Source: Luteibacter sp. OK325 (GTDB taxonomy: Bacteria > Pseudomonadota > Gammaproteobacteria > Xanthomonadales > Rhodanobacteraceae). From it: a stretch of DNA of 64,000 nt. Position 1 is the first letter of the stretch, and every line of letters begins with the position of its first letter. Below are positions 9,391-18,520 of this stretch, one piece after another. The stretch is from NCBI RefSeq assembly GCF_003050935.1, contig NZ_QAOX01000004.1:310001-374000 (forward strand), written 5' to 3'. The notes below the pieces were generated by a model. That model saw nothing but the letters and a program-made list of their open reading frames with translations, searched no databases and was not told the DNA's origin. A program made the translations under genes and the position numbers.

Positions 9391-9472
9391 TGTGGGAGCC
9401 GCTTCAGCGGCGATGGGTGCTCGCGGCAACCTGGCCCGCTAGCGCGGGATCGCCGATGAATCGGCTCCTACA
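9391..9472. repeat. REP-like inverted pair
   Basis: GGGAGCCGCTTCAGCGGCGA (first hairpin GCCGCT/AGCGGC) and CGCCGATGAATCGGCTCCTA (second hairpin GCCGAT/ATCGGC) face each other around about 35 bases. The same units recur at 43.7, 48.8, 50.9 and 58.5 kb. Confidence 0.8.
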
Positions 9473-9524
9473 TGGCTGGGGAAAATTGATACCACGGCTG
9501 TAGAAAATCGATGCGGCCAAAACG

Positions 9525-9547
9525 CAAAACGCCCCAAAAAGGGGCGT
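9525..9547 (-). terminator. Terminator of tRNA-Ser
   Basis: On the minus strand ACGCCCC, loop TTTTT, GGGGCGT, then TTTTGCG lies 11 bases after the tRNA 3' end. This is a canonical intrinsic terminator. Confidence 0.8.
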
Positions 9548-9557
9548 CTTGCGTAAC

Positions 9558-9650
9558 TGGCGGAGAGTGAGGGATTCGAACCCTCGATAAGGCTTTTGAC
9601 CCTATACTCCCTTAGCAGGGGAGCCCCTTCGGCCACTCGGGCAACTCTCC
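9558..9650 (-). tRNA. tRNA-Ser (anticodon GCU)
   Basis: The 93-base minus-strand sequence folds as a class II tRNA: acceptor GGAGAGT/ACTCTCC, D arm, anticodon arm CTCCC-CTGCTAA-GGGAG with anticodon GCT, a long variable arm, T arm GAGGG-TTCGAAT-CCCTC, discriminator G and encoded CCA. The long variable arm and anticodon make it tRNA-Ser reading AGC/AGU. It lies downstream of csrA, the same linkage as in many gammaproteobacteria. Confidence 0.97.
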
Positions 9651-9723
9651 GTGAACGTTCGTTGAGGAACGTGCCTTAACGAGCGAGCAAGGATACTGGT
9701 CCTTGCTTCAGCCGTAAAGAGCC

Positions 9724-9945
9724 TTACTGGTCGTGGTCGTCCCCGGTGTGGCCGGCATGACCGGCATCGCCGCTGGAATCGCCCTCATTCTTGATGCGCT
9801 GGTAAATCTCTTCGCGGTGAACCGCGACGTTTTTAGGTGCATTGATACCGATGCGCACCTGGTTACCCTTCACACCCAGAACAGTGACGGTCACCTCGTC
9901 GCCGATCATTAGGGTTTCACCGACCCGGCGGGTCAGAATCAGCAT
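9724..9945 (-). CDS. csrA: Carbon storage regulator CsrA (RsmA)
   Basis: 73-residue RNA-binding post-transcriptional regulator. The sequence starts [18 protein letters not shown] and keeps the [15 protein letters not shown] core and the EEIYQRI helix, including the RNA-contact residues near Leu4 and Arg44. It forms a strand-swapped dimer that binds GGA motifs in mRNA leaders. An acidic, His-rich C-terminal tail ([16 protein letters not shown]) extends beyond the usual 61-65 residues. The GGAG ribosome-binding site is well placed. It sits between alaS and tRNA-Ser as in many gammaproteobacteria. In X. citri CsrA represses the X-T4SS through the virB7 leader, and the equivalent leader here, about 6 kb away, carries matching motifs. 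Confidence 0.97.
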   Translation of the reverse strand: MLILTRRVGETLMIGDEVTVTVLGVKGNQVRIGINAPKNVAVHREEIYQRIKNEGDSSGDAGHAGHTGDDHDQ

Positions 9946-10246
9946 GATTGATACTCCATAAAATCAGGTATTGGCTTCCCCACCAACGACAACTCACCCC
10001 GAGTGCTTGCCGTCAATGGATCGACGTTTCGACCATCGAAGGCCGAACTGCCTTCCCCGGCTCTAGTTGTGTGTGTCGCTGACCAGCTGTCCTGCCTCTA
10101 CGATCACGAGGATCGATGCCGAAGAATGCATTCGGCATTCGGATCATACTAGCCGAGCCAAACCAGCGGGCGCAACGCACGGCACCAAAAAAACGCGTGG
10201 CGGAGCGCCTTTACAGCATGCCGCCGTTCACGCTGGCTGGTTTCGT
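9946..10246. other. alaS-csrA intergenic region with an inverted repeat
   Basis: About 300 bases without a gene. An inverted repeat ATGCCGAA-GAATGCA-TTCGGCAT spans 10116-10138. It has no adjacent T run, so it is either a weak alaS terminator or an operator in the csrA promoter region. Nothing else is recognisable. Confidence 0.45.
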
Positions 10247-12880
10247 TCAGTGCAGCCGGGCTTCGATCCAGCCCGGAATGCCCGCAAGGATCTGCGGGAG
10301 CGCCGGCGAGTCCACGCCGCCACCCTGTGCCATGTCCGGGCGACCGCCGCCCTTGCCGTCGATCTGCGACGCGACTTCGGCGACCAGATCGCCCGCCTTG
10401 ACGCGCCCCAGCGCCGCACCGCCGACGCCCGCCACCAGCGAAACGCGGCCGTCCAGCGCGCCTGCGAGGATGATGGCGCAATCGCCCAGCTGTTGCTTGA
10501 GGACGTCTACGCTATCGCGCAGCGACTTGGCGTCGAGACCTTCAAGACGCGCGGCCACAACTTTGATACCGGCAACGTCGACGGCCGAAGTAGCAAGATC
10601 CGCCGAGGCGGAACTGGCCGCCTTCGCCTTGAACGATTCGATCTCGCGTTCGAGCTTCTTCTGCTTGTCGAACAGCTGACGAAGTTTCTCGACCACGTCG
10701 TCGCCACTGGCTGCGAGCAAACCGGATACCTCACCCAGAACGCGCTCTTCATCGGCGACCCGAGCCAGCGCACCCGCACCCGTCACGGCTTCGATACGGC
10801 GCACGCCGGCGGCAACGCCGGACTCCGAGACGATCTTGAACAGGCCGATATCGCCCGTGCGCGACACGTGCGTGCCGCCGCAGAGCTCGGTGGAGAAGTC
10901 GCCCATTTTCAGGACACGCACTTCGGCACCGTACTTCTCGCCGAACAGCGCCATCGCGCCGAACTCGATCGCTTCGTCGTAGCCCATGTTGTGGATTTCG
11001 GCCTGGTCGTTATGACGCACTTCGTCGTTGACCATGCGCTCGATCAGCGCGAGTTCTTCCGCAGTGACCGGCTTGAAATGCGAGAAGTCGAAACGCAAGC
11101 GCTCAGGTGCCACCAGCGAGCCCTTCTGCGAAACGTGGTCACCCAGCACGGTGCGCAGCGCGGCATGCAGCAGATGCGTCGCGGAGTGGTTGAGTACGGT
11201 CGCCTGACGCTGCGAGGCATCCACCAAAGCACCCACCACATCACCCTTGTTCAGCGGCGCCGAACCTTGCCAGCTGCCGAAGTGTGCGAAGAACGCGCCA
11301 CCGACCTTCTGCGTGTCCTGCACCGCGAGGGCACCCGATGTATTGCGGATCATGCCAGTGTCACCCACCTGACCGCCGGATTCCGCGTAGAACGGCGTGC
11401 GATCGAGCAGGAGGAAAGCTTCCTCGCCATCGGCGAGATGGTCGACGGCCTTACCATCGCGCACGATGGCGACGACTTTCGCGTCGGCCAACTCGAGCGA
11501 GTCGTAACCCGTGAAGACGGTCGGGGACACGGCGCTGGCCACGTCCGCCGGAAGCTGGGCCTTGCTGCCGAAATTACTGGCCGCACGGGCACGCGCGCGC
11601 TGCTCGCCCATGGACTGCTCGAAGCCGTCCATGTCCACGCTCATGCCACGCTCACGGGCGATGTCGGCCGTGAGGTCGACCGGGAATCCGTAGGTGTCGT
11701 ACAGGCGGAAGGCATCGGCACCGGGAATGACATGGCCCGACTTCGCAGCGATGTCGTCGAACAGACGCATGCCGTGCTCGAGGGTCTCGCCGAAGCGGTC
11801 TTCCTCGGTCTTCAGCGCCTGCTCCACGAAGGACTGCTTCTTCGCGATATCCGGATAGGCGTCGCCCATCTCGGAAACCAGCGGCGCGACCATCTTCCAG
11901 AAGAAATCACCGCGCACGCCCAGCATCCAGCCGTGACGAAGTGCGCGACGGATAATGCGACGGAGCACGTAGCCACGGCCCTCGTTCGACGGCAGCACGC
12001 CGTCGACGATGAGGAACGAACAGGCACGGATGTGATCGGCGATGACGCGCAGCGACTTGTTCGAGATATCCGCCGTGCTGGTGAGACGCGAGGCCTCGGC
12101 GATCAGGTGGGCGAACAGGTCGATCTCGTAGTTGGAATGCACGTGCTGGAGCACGGCAGCGAGACGCTCCAGGCCCATGCCCGTGTCGACACAGGGCGCG
12201 GGAAGCGGCGACAGCGTGCCGTCCGGCGCGCGGTCGAACTGCATGAACACCAGGTTCCAGATCTCGATGTAGCGGTCGCCGTCTTCGTCGGGCGAGCCCG
12301 GCGGGCCACCGGCGACGTCCGGACCGTGATCGAAGAAGATTTCCGTACACGGGCCACACGGGCCGGTATCGGCCATCTGCCAGAAGTTGTCGGAAGCAAA
12401 CGGCGCGCCCTTGTTGTCACCGATGCGGACGATACGGTCCGCCGGCACGCCGACTTCCTTGTTCCAGATGTCGTAGGCCTCGTCGTCCGTGTGATACACG
12501 GTGACCCACAGGCGCTCGGCCGGCAGTTTGTAAACCCCGGTGAGCAGTTCCCACGCGTAGCGGATGGCATCGCGCTTGAAGTAGTCACCGAACGACCAGT
12601 TGCCCAGCATCTCGAAGAAGGTGTGATGGCGGGCGGTATAGCCCACGGCATCCAGGTCGTTGTGCTTGCCGCCCGCACGCAGGCAGCGCTGGACGTCGGC
12701 CGCACGAACGTAACCCGGCTTTTCGCTGCCGAGGAAGACGTTCTTGAAGGGAACCATGCCCGAGTTGGTGAACAACAGGGTGGGATCGTTCGACGGCACC
12801 AGCGATGCCGACGGCACGATGGTGTGGTCCTTGGAACGGAAGAAGTCGAGGAAGGTCGAACGGATTTCGGCGGTTTTCAT
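10247..12880 (-). CDS. alaS: Alanine--tRNA ligase
   Basis: 877-residue class II aminoacyl-tRNA synthetase that charges tRNA-Ala and edits mischarged Ser/Gly. The N-terminal catalytic domain begins [20 protein letters not shown] and shows [19 protein letters not shown] and GMGLERLA. The editing domain carries the metal-binding motifs [11 protein letters not shown] and [13 protein letters not shown]. The C-Ala oligomerisation domain closes the protein with the Gly-rich [13 protein letters not shown] segment. The length matches the family (about 875). It lies between recX and csrA on the same strand, 71 bases after recX. Confidence 0.98.
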   Translation of the reverse strand: MKTAEIRSTFLDFFRSKDHTIVPSASLVPSNDPTLLFTNSGMVPFKNVFLGSEKPGYVRAADVQRCLRAGGKHNDLDAVGYTARHHTFFEMLGNWSFGDYFKRDAIRYAWELLTGVYKLPAERLWVTVYHTDDEAYDIWNKEVGVPADRIVRIGDNKGAPFASDNFWQMADTGPCGPCTEIFFDHGPDVAGGPPGSPDEDGDRYIEIWNLVFMQFDRAPDGTLSPLPAPCVDTGMGLERLAAVLQHVHSNYEIDLFAHLIAEASRLTSTADISNKSLRVIADHIRACSFLIVDGVLPSNEGRGYVLRRIIRRALRHGWMLGVRGDFFWKMVAPLVSEMGDAYPDIAKKQSFVEQALKTEEDRFGETLEHGMRLFDDIAAKSGHVIPGADAFRLYDTYGFPVDLTADIARERGMSVDMDGFEQSMGEQRARARAASNFGSKAQLPADVASAVSPTVFTGYDSLELADAKVVAIVRDGKAVDHLADGEEAFLLLDRTPFYAESGGQVGDTGMIRNTSGALAVQDTQKVGGAFFAHFGSWQGSAPLNKGDVVGALVDASQRQATVLNHSATHLLHAALRTVLGDHVSQKGSLVAPERLRFDFSHFKPVTAEELALIERMVNDEVRHNDQAEIHNMGYDEAIEFGAMALFGEKYGAEVRVLKMGDFSTELCGGTHVSRTGDIGLFKIVSESGVAAGVRRIEAVTGAGALARVADEERVLGEVSGLLAASGDDVVEKLRQLFDKQKKLEREIESFKAKAASSASADLATSAVDVAGIKVVAARLEGLDAKSLRDSVDVLKQQLGDCAIILAGALDGRVSLVAGVGGAALGRVKAGDLVAEVASQIDGKGGGRPDMAQGGGVDSPALPQILAGIPGWIEARLH

Positions 12881-12951
12881 GAGCTATCGTGGCTTGGGAG
12901 CTGCGAGACATGTCGCGGAGACGCTCCGTCCAGAATCAAGGCTCGCTGCCT

Positions 12952-13458
12952 TCAATCGTCGTCGGTGTCTTCCGCATCGGCGTGGGTTAGAACACGTACT
13001 GTGGCGGCGGCGAAGCCTCGACGCAAGAGGAATTGCGCCCGTCGCACCCGCTCCGCGGGGTCGGCGGAGGGCCCGCCGTAACGTCGACGCAGCTGACTTG
13101 AGGCCAGATCATGCCAATCCACGTCGGCGGACTCGATCAGCCGGCGTATCACGGCGTCGGCAATGCCCTGGCTGCGGAGTTCGGCGCGGATGCGGACTGG
13201 CCCGTAACCCTGCCCTATCCGGCTACGCATGAGGGATGCGGCGAAGCGGTCGTCATCCTGATAGCCCTGGTCACCGAGCTGCGCGACGGCATCCGTGGTC
13301 TCCTCACGAGCAAAACCGCCACGATCAAGCTTCTGCTTGAGTTCGCGGCGGGAGTGCTCGCGCCGGGCCAGGAGCCCAAGCGCCTTGTCGTACGCGGTAC
13401 GGGTGGGGCGATCGGCCTTGCCGTCGCCCTGCCCCGTGCCTTTATCAGACTTCCTCAA
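12952..13458 (-). CDS. recX: Regulatory protein RecX
   Basis: RecA modulator, about 168 residues, that binds within the RecA filament and inhibits its activities. The conserved N-terminal motif is [20 protein letters not shown]; three-helix RecX repeats follow ([29 protein letters not shown]). No ATG lies between the recA stop and the conserved region. The best start is TTG 13458, which overlaps the last codons of recA by 14 bases; the frame itself is open further upstream into recA. The recA-recX overlap suggests translational coupling. The C-terminus ends in an acidic tail ([10 protein letters not shown]). Confidence 0.88.
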   Translation of the reverse strand: MRKSDKGTGQGDGKADRPTRTAYDKALGLLARREHSRRELKQKLDRGGFAREETTDAVAQLGDQGYQDDDRFAASLMRSRIGQGYGPVRIRAELRSQGIADAVIRRLIESADVDWHDLASSQLRRRYGGPSADPAERVRRAQFLLRRGFAAATVRVLTHADAEDTDDD

Positions 13459-14491
13459 GCTCGTCTGCCTCGGTCGAGGCTTCGGCCTTCGGACCCGCCT
13501 TGACCAGCAGGCGCAAACGCAGCTCGGCGTCCACTTCGTTGGCGATGGCCGGGTTGTCACGCAGGAACTGGCGGACGTTTTCCTTGCCCTGGCCGATGCG
13601 GTCGCCCTTGTAGCTGTACCAGGCGCCGGACTTGTCGATCAGGTTCTCGCGCACGCCCAGCTCGATGATCTCGCCTTCGCGCGAAGTACCTTCGCCGTAG
13701 AGGATCTCGAATTCGGCCTGGCGGAACGGCGGCGCCACCTTGTTCTTCACGACCTTGACGCGGGTCTCCGAACCGATGACTTCGTCGCCCTTCTTGACCG
13801 CGCCGATACGGCGGATGTCGAGACGGACCGAGGCGTAGAACTTCAGCGCGTTACCACCGGTGGTGGTTTCCGGGCTGCCGAACATCACGCCGATTTTCAT
13901 GCGGATCTGGTTGATGAAGATGACCAGGCAGTTCGTCTTCTTGATGTTGGCGGTGAGCTTGCGCAGTGCCTGGCTCATCAGACGGGCATGCAGGCCGACG
14001 TGGGAGTCGCCCATTTCGCCTTCGATTTCCGCCTTGGGGGTGAGCGCGGCGACCGAGTCGATCACGACCATGTCCACGGCGCCGGAGCGCACCAGCATGT
14101 CGGCGATCTCGAGGGCCTGCTCACCGGTATCCGGCTGGCTGACCAGCAGGTCGGCCACGTTCACGCCGAGCTTTTCGGCGTAGCTCGGGTCCAGTGCGTG
14201 CTCGGCGTCGACGAAGGCGGCCGTGCCGCCCGCGCGCTGGCAGGACGCGATGGCCTGCAGGGTCAGCGTGGTCTTACCCGAGGATTCCGGACCGTAGATT
14301 TCGACAACGCGACCACGCGGCAGGCCGCCGATACCGAGAGCGATATCCAGGCCGAGCGAACCGGTCGAGACGGTATCGATCGTATCGTCGGCGCGATCGC
14401 CAAGACGCATGACGGCACCCTTGCCGAACTGCTTTTCAATCTGGCCGAGGGCACTCGCCAGCGCCTTGCGCTTATTGTCGTCCATCGTCAT
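13445..14491 (-). CDS. recA: Recombinase RecA
   Basis: 348-residue DNA-dependent ATPase for homologous recombination and SOS induction. It shows the Walker A motif [10 protein letters not shown], Walker [10 protein letters not shown], the L1 region around [21 protein letters not shown], the L2 loop with [21 protein letters not shown], and an acidic C-terminus (EADELEEV). The start is [11 protein letters not shown]; a second ATG two codons in is also possible. It follows pncC and overlaps recX. I looked for the Xanthomonad LexA box (TTAGTA-N4-TACTAA) in the 92-base gap upstream and did not find a clear copy. Confidence 0.99.
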   Translation of the reverse strand: MTMDDNKRKALASALGQIEKQFGKGAVMRLGDRADDTIDTVSTGSLGLDIALGIGGLPRGRVVEIYGPESSGKTTLTLQAIASCQRAGGTAAFVDAEHALDPSYAEKLGVNVADLLVSQPDTGEQALEIADMLVRSGAVDMVVIDSVAALTPKAEIEGEMGDSHVGLHARLMSQALRKLTANIKKTNCLVIFINQIRMKIGVMFGSPETTTGGNALKFYASVRLDIRRIGAVKKGDEVIGSETRVKVVKNKVAPPFRQAEFEILYGEGTSREGEIIELGVRENLIDKSGAWYSYKGDRIGQGKENVRQFLRDNPAIANEVDAELRLRLLVKAGPKAEASTEADELEEV

Positions 14492-14583
14492 ATCCGGGTC
14501 TCGTGTGTAGGTAAGTATCTTGCCCGACCGTGGTCTCAGGGACTGCGATCCGCAATCACCAAGTGTGCCACAGGGGACGCAGC

Positions 14584-15093
14584 TCAGCCCCTGAGCTCGG
14601 AGGCCATTCCAGCAAGTGCGCGGGCCACCGTCTGTCGGCGAACTGCCTCGCGATCACCCGAAAAGTGGAAGAGTTCGGCACGGGCGTACCCGCCCCGGCG
14701 CTTCCAACCAATCCAGACCGTCCCGACCGGTTTATCCGGCGTCCCGCCGGACGGGCCCGCGATACCGGTGACCGCCACGGCGACGCCGGCGCCGTACCTG
14801 GCCAGGGCACCCGAGACCATCTCAAGGACGGTCTCCTCGCTGACCGCGCCGGTCCTCTCGAGGGTGCGCGGATTGACTCCGAGCAGGGACTCCTTCGCGC
14901 TGTAGCTATAAGTAACGACTCCCGCCTCGAACCACGCCGAGCTGCCGGCCAGATCGGTGAGGGTCTTGGCGATCCAGCCACCGGTGCACGACTCAGCCGT
15001 CGCCACCATGACCCGGCGCTCCTGGGCGGCGGTGGCGACGTCCTGGGCCAGCGCCATGAGGTCGGCGTCGGAGGGAATGGTTGCGGAATCCAT
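14584..15093 (-). CDS. pncC: Nicotinamide-nucleotide amidohydrolase PncC (CinA C-terminal domain)
   Basis: 169-residue cytoplasmic enzyme that hydrolyses nicotinamide mononucleotide to NaMN and ammonia in NAD recycling. The stand-alone CinA C-terminal domain is complete: [51 protein letters not shown] and the glycine motif [20 protein letters not shown]. The N-terminal molybdopterin-binding half of full CinA is absent, as in many gammaproteobacteria. It precedes recA by 92 bases, the usual pncC/cinA-recA linkage. Confidence 0.95.
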   Translation of the reverse strand: MDSATIPSDADLMALAQDVATAAQERRVMVATAESCTGGWIAKTLTDLAGSSAWFEAGVVTYSYSAKESLLGVNPRTLERTGAVSEETVLEMVSGALARYGAGVAVAVTGIAGPSGGTPDKPVGTVWIGWKRRGGYARAELFHFSGDREAVRRQTVARALAGMASELRG

Positions 15094-15540
15094 GGGGGGG
15101 GCCTGTGGGGAAAGGGAGAGGTTCTACTCCCGACGATTTGCGATGTCGATGCGATAGCGGTCGTGGCTGAGAATTTTTGAGAAAACTTCTATGCGTGCCT
15201 GCGTTGTTGCAGCGGCGCTTCACGGCTATCATGACAACCTACTGGTGCCAATTTAATGCCACTTATAGATTGCCATACATAACTGTCACCGCCTCATCCC
15301 ACAGCTCGCTTTCACTTCGCGGGAAAAGCACGCGGGCGAAGCCGCGGTCAGGTGGCGATAGGCCCCTACAGCTCGCCATGAGCGAGGGCGACTCATCCGT
15401 TGTGGTTCGTTCAGTCACCATCTCTCCGCTCGAGTCACTGGCGCGCCGACCGATGTTCGATCGTCGCTCGCAACACACTGAAAACATCGAGGTGACGCAC
15501 GCCTGACACGGAGGGATGACAACTTACGGACCGTGGAGCC
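15094..15540. other. Non-coding stretch upstream of pncC
   Basis: The pncC promoter should lie at its left end. Short frames on both strands have Arg/Ser-rich, chance-like translations. I see no RNA gene or repeat. Confidence 0.45.
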
Positions 15541-15651
15541 GTTGCCGAAAATGGTTTCAACGGCAACATTCACGAGCCTTACACAATTACGGCAATTGAG
15601 TGCGCCAATGCACACTTGTGCAGTGACGTACGTCGCGCCGAAACGCGTTTC
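15541..15651. promoter_or_regulatory. Cluster of palindromes upstream of the virB operon
   Basis: Four inverted repeats lie within 111 bases: GTTGCCG/CGGCAAC (15541-15567), TGCACACTTGTGCA (15609-15622), GACGTACGTC (15625-15634) and GAAACGCGTTTC (15640-15651). The last two are perfect palindromes. The stretch sits in an AT-richer zone about 0.5 kb before virB7, so operator sites for the T4SS promoter are plausible. No regulator can be assigned. Confidence 0.4.
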
Positions 15652-15880
15652 ACGCATGTTACATGCCAGAAATGTGTGACAAAGGCCACAAAAACACGCA
15701 CATGGACCACTAGTCAGAAAATTCTTGTTGCGTTATGTTTACGTCGCGGACCGAGTTCCGCCAAAAGGGGTGGGGATACATAGTCGGTAAGACGCAACTA
15801 TAAGTGGGCGATGTGCTTATCGCTCCTGAGGCACACGACCATTCTTCGCTGGCACGTTATGCAAGGGCGCATCTGCGCTC

Positions 15881-15902
15881 GTACAGGATGTTGTATGGAT
15901 GA
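15881..15902 (+). promoter_or_regulatory. Candidate double CsrA-binding site in the virB7 leader
   Basis: GTACAGGATGT (15881-15891) differs from the CsrA consensus RUACARGGAUGU only by lacking one purine, and GTATGGATG follows at 15893-15901. The two GGA cores are 11 bases apart, a spacing that one CsrA dimer can bridge. Further GGA motifs occur earlier in the leader (around 15511, 15528 and 15702). The site only matters if transcription starts upstream of 15880, which I infer but cannot show. Confidence 0.5.
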
Positions 15903-16122
15903 TTTGCATGTCGCTCGGGGCCGGTTGGCCCGCCGTTCCAGTCAGTTCCAGGGGTATCGCTCAAGCCGCGCGTCTCGCGTGGTGGCACGTCGACAGGCCG
16001 CAGCCGATCCGCTCCCCCGGCTCAGCGTCCCTGCCCATTTCGTAGCGCCGTAAACGCGTTCCAGCTTCGCCTTCGGCGATAAGCCGTGATGCCTGCTGCC
16101 TACGTTTTCACTTTGCCTTTCG

Positions 16123-16647
16123 ATGACTTACGAGCCAAGCGTGAATAGAACCCTGAATCCCCTCGCCCTCGGCCTTGTTTCCGCACTCGCCATGCTCCTT
16201 TCCGCTTGCAGCACGCCCGCGGCGAAGGACTTCGGCGGCAGCTGGAAGCCGGTCAATCGCTACGACGACAAGACCGTCGAGATTCCCCTCGCCGTGCCTT
16301 ACACCTATTACGCGGCGCCGATGGATGCCACGTTGAAAACAATGCTGACGCGGTGGACCAGTGACACCGGCATGAAGCTGTCGTATCGCCTAAGGTCGGA
16401 TTTCACCCTTTCGAAGGGTACGTCACAGATTCACACCTCCGAGCTTCGCGACGCAGCTGCGCAGCTGAGCAAGACGTACGCACAGCAAGGCGTGGCGGTC
16501 ATCGTCGATGGACCTACGCTCGTGATCGAAGAAGTGAGTGCCGTCACAACTGCGCCGCCGGTGGCGAACGGGGGACCGGGACCGGCCCCCACCACGCCAG
16601 CACCTGCTTCGGCCGAGAACACCGCCGCGAGTGCGGATACGAAGTAA
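16123..16647 (+). CDS. virB7: X-T4SS outer-membrane lipoprotein VirB7 with N0 domain
   Basis: Lipoprotein of up to 174 residues, first gene of the T4SS operon. The signal peptide ends in the lipobox LLSAC. The mature part from about residue 45 (IPLAVPYTYYAAPMDATLKT, then SGTSQIHTSELRDAA-like region and GVAVIVDGPTLVIEE) fits the secretin-type N0 domain that distinguishes VirB7 of Xanthomonadales from the roughly 50-residue VirB7 of Agrobacterium. It ends in a Pro/Ala-rich tail. VirB7 forms the outer-membrane core with VirB9 and VirB10. A GTG at 16141 (reading NRTLNPLALGL after the start) is an alternative start giving a tighter signal peptide. Confidence 0.9.
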   Translation: MTYEPSVNRTLNPLALGLVSALAMLLSACSTPAAKDFGGSWKPVNRYDDKTVEIPLAVPYTYYAAPMDATLKTMLTRWTSDTGMKLSYRLRSDFTLSKGTSQIHTSELRDAAAQLSKTYAQQGVAVIVDGPTLVIEEVSAVTTAPPVANGGPGPAPTTPAPASAENTAASADTK

Positions 16648-16691
16648 CAACCGCACTTTCGTGCCGCGACAATCAAGGCAGCCTTTCGCAC

Positions 16692-17702
16692 ATGCTCAAG
16701 AAAAAACAGTCGCCAAAGATCGACGCTACCGTTTCGCAGTCGGTGAGCTTCGAGGTAACAGTCATGGATCAGGCGCGACTAAGCGCTCGCCGGGCATGGA
16801 TCGTCACCTATTGCTCGGTGGCCCTGACAATCATGATGGGCGGCATTATTTTCTACATGATGCCGCTCAAGGAAAAGATTCCGTTCGTCGTCCTTGTCGA
16901 TCCCTACTCCGGCACGAGTTCCATTTCACGACTGCGCGATGACGTGCTTGATCAGCGCATCACTTCGAGCGAATCGGTGAATCGCAGCAATATCGCACAC
17001 TTCGTTCTTGCCCGCGAAGCATACGACCTTGCTATCACGAACATGCGGGACTGGCCGACGGTGATGACGATGGCAGCACCCGATGTCGCCGGCCCCTATA
17101 TGCGGCTTCACTCCGCAGGCAACGAAAACAGTCCGTTCAAGACGTACGGCAAAGTTAAGGCAATCCGCGTAAAGATTCTCAGCATCGTACTGATCGGCGG
17201 TGGCCAGGGGGGAACGCCGAAGGGTGCGACGGTGCGTTTCCAACGCACGGTTTACGACAAGACCACCGGTGCGGCGACCCCGCTGGATAGCAAGATCGCC
17301 ACGATGGAATTTGTCTACAAGGCGAACCTCCGCATGGACGACCAGAGTCGTGTAGAGAATCCGCTGGGCTTCCAGGTCACTAGCTACCGCGTCGACAACG
17401 ACTTCGGATCAGCGCCTCCGGTGGAAGTACCCACCAATGTGGATCCTGCCGCGCCACCAGCGGCCGCTGCGCCGACGGCAACGCTGGATCCGGACGACAT
17501 GCCCGCTCCCGTCAACGGCCAGGCAGTTCCTCCCGTGCAGCCTTCGGCGGTCATCCAAAGCTCGGCCATCCCCGCATCACCCATACCGCTGGAATCCTCG
17601 TATCCGGCACCCCAGCCCGCGGGCGCCACCGGCCCCGCGTCAACCAACGCCGCACCTGCGGCCCGTTCCGCCCGTAGCGCCGCCAATGGAGGGCGCCGTT
17701 GA
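16692..17702 (+). CDS. virB8: T4SS inner-membrane protein VirB8
   Basis: 336-residue assembly factor. A cytoplasmic N-terminus (MLKKKQSPKIDATVSQSVSF) precedes one membrane helix (about 38-58, VTYCSVALTIMMGGIIFYMM) and a periplasmic NTF2-like domain (about 65-235) with the family motif VVLVDPYSGTSS near its start. The C-terminal hundred residues are a Pro/Ala-rich tail (repeats such as AAPPAAAAPTATLDPDDMPA) not found in short VirB8 proteins. VirB8 links the inner-membrane complex to the core and the pilus path. It is 44 bases after virB7 and its TGA overlaps the virB9 ATG. Confidence 0.93.
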   Translation: MLKKKQSPKIDATVSQSVSFEVTVMDQARLSARRAWIVTYCSVALTIMMGGIIFYMMPLKEKIPFVVLVDPYSGTSSISRLRDDVLDQRITSSESVNRSNIAHFVLAREAYDLAITNMRDWPTVMTMAAPDVAGPYMRLHSAGNENSPFKTYGKVKAIRVKILSIVLIGGGQGGTPKGATVRFQRTVYDKTTGAATPLDSKIATMEFVYKANLRMDDQSRVENPLGFQVTSYRVDNDFGSAPPVEVPTNVDPAAPPAAAAPTATLDPDDMPAPVNGQAVPPVQPSAVIQSSAIPASPIPLESSYPAPQPAGATGPASTNAAPAARSARSAANGGRR

Positions 17703-18520
17703 TGAACCGATCAAGCAAGCTGAGGCTCCTAACCGCGATCAGCGCGACCGTTTTCTGCGCAATGCCGTTTGCGATGGCCGAGAGTGCACCAACCGCGGCA
17801 ATGCCCTCGCAGGGCATCCCATCTGGGCAGGCGACGGTACAGCCCTACGAATATCAGCCTGACCACATCTACCAAGTGCGTACCGGCCTGGGCATCACGA
17901 CGCAGATCGAATTGAGTCCCAATGAGAAAATTCTCGACTACAGCACCGGTTTCAGCACAGGCTGGGATTTAACGCGCAGAGACAACGTTTTCTACGTCAA
18001 ACCGAAGAACGTCGACGTTGATACGAACATGATGATTCGTACCGCAACGCACTCATACATCTTCGAATTGAAAGTGGTCGCCACCGACTGGAAAACGCTG
18101 GACCAGGCCCGTCGAGCAGGTGTCCAGTACAAGGTCACCTTCACCTATCCATCCGACACCAGCTTCATGGCCGAGACGAAGAAGGTCGAGGAAACGCCGG
18201 CACTGGACACCGCACTGGTAAAGGGACGCGACTACAACTTCGACTACGACTACGCGAAGCAGAGAAAGACGGCCCCCTGGCTGGTTCCTGTCAACGTCTA
18301 CGACGATGGCCGCTTCACCTACATCAAGATGCCTGACCTGAAGCAGTTTCCGACAGGCAACTTCCCAACGGTCTACATGCGAGAAAAGGAACACGGAGAG
18401 GATTCGGTCGTAAATACGACGGTCGAGGGCAACACGATCATCGTCCACGGCACGTACGCCTATCTTGTAATTCGTCACGACAACAATGTCGTGGGCCTGC
18501 GAAGGAACACCAAGAAGTGA
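17702..18520 (+). CDS. virB9: T4SS core protein VirB9
   Basis: 272-residue periplasmic/outer-membrane core component. A signal peptide (MNRSSKLRLLTAISATVFCA) is followed by the VirB9/CagX N-terminal domain (TGLGITTQIELSPNEKILDY, VKPKNVDVDTNMMIRTATHS) and the C-terminal VirB7-binding domain (PVNVYDDGRFTYIKMPD, then NTTVEGNTIIVHGTYAYLVI). The ATG is used here rather than the TTG one codon earlier because it forms a TGATG overlap with virB8. Its own TGA overlaps the GTG start of virB10. Confidence 0.94.
   Translation: MNRSSKLRLLTAISATVFCAMPFAMAESAPTAAMPSQGIPSGQATVQPYEYQPDHIYQVRTGLGITTQIELSPNEKILDYSTGFSTGWDLTRRDNVFYVKPKNVDVDTNMMIRTATHSYIFELKVVATDWKTLDQARRAGVQYKVTFTYPSDTSFMAETKKVEETPALDTALVKGRDYNFDYDYAKQRKTAPWLVPVNVYDDGRFTYIKMPDLKQFPTGNFPTVYMREKEHGEDSVVNTTVEGNTIIVHGTYAYLVIRHDNNVVGLRRNTKK

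Noticed and set aside
10067-13081. A 1004-codon open frame on the plus strand opposite alaS
   Set aside because: It is the antisense shadow of a GC-rich gene; alaS has complete family motifs and the plus-strand translation is Arg/His/Ala-rich with no domain.
14492-14583. LexA/SOS box upstream of recA
   Set aside because: No TTAGTA-N4-TACTAA or close variant was found in the gap, although recA is normally SOS-controlled; the promoter may lie further upstream.
13295-14905. A 536-codon plus-strand frame opposite recA
   Set aside because: It spans parts of three well-supported genes on the other strand and shows no recognisable family.
15811-16053. An 80-codon frame in the virB7 leader
   Set aside because: Arg/Ser-rich chance translation without a ribosome-binding site; the region is better explained as leader.
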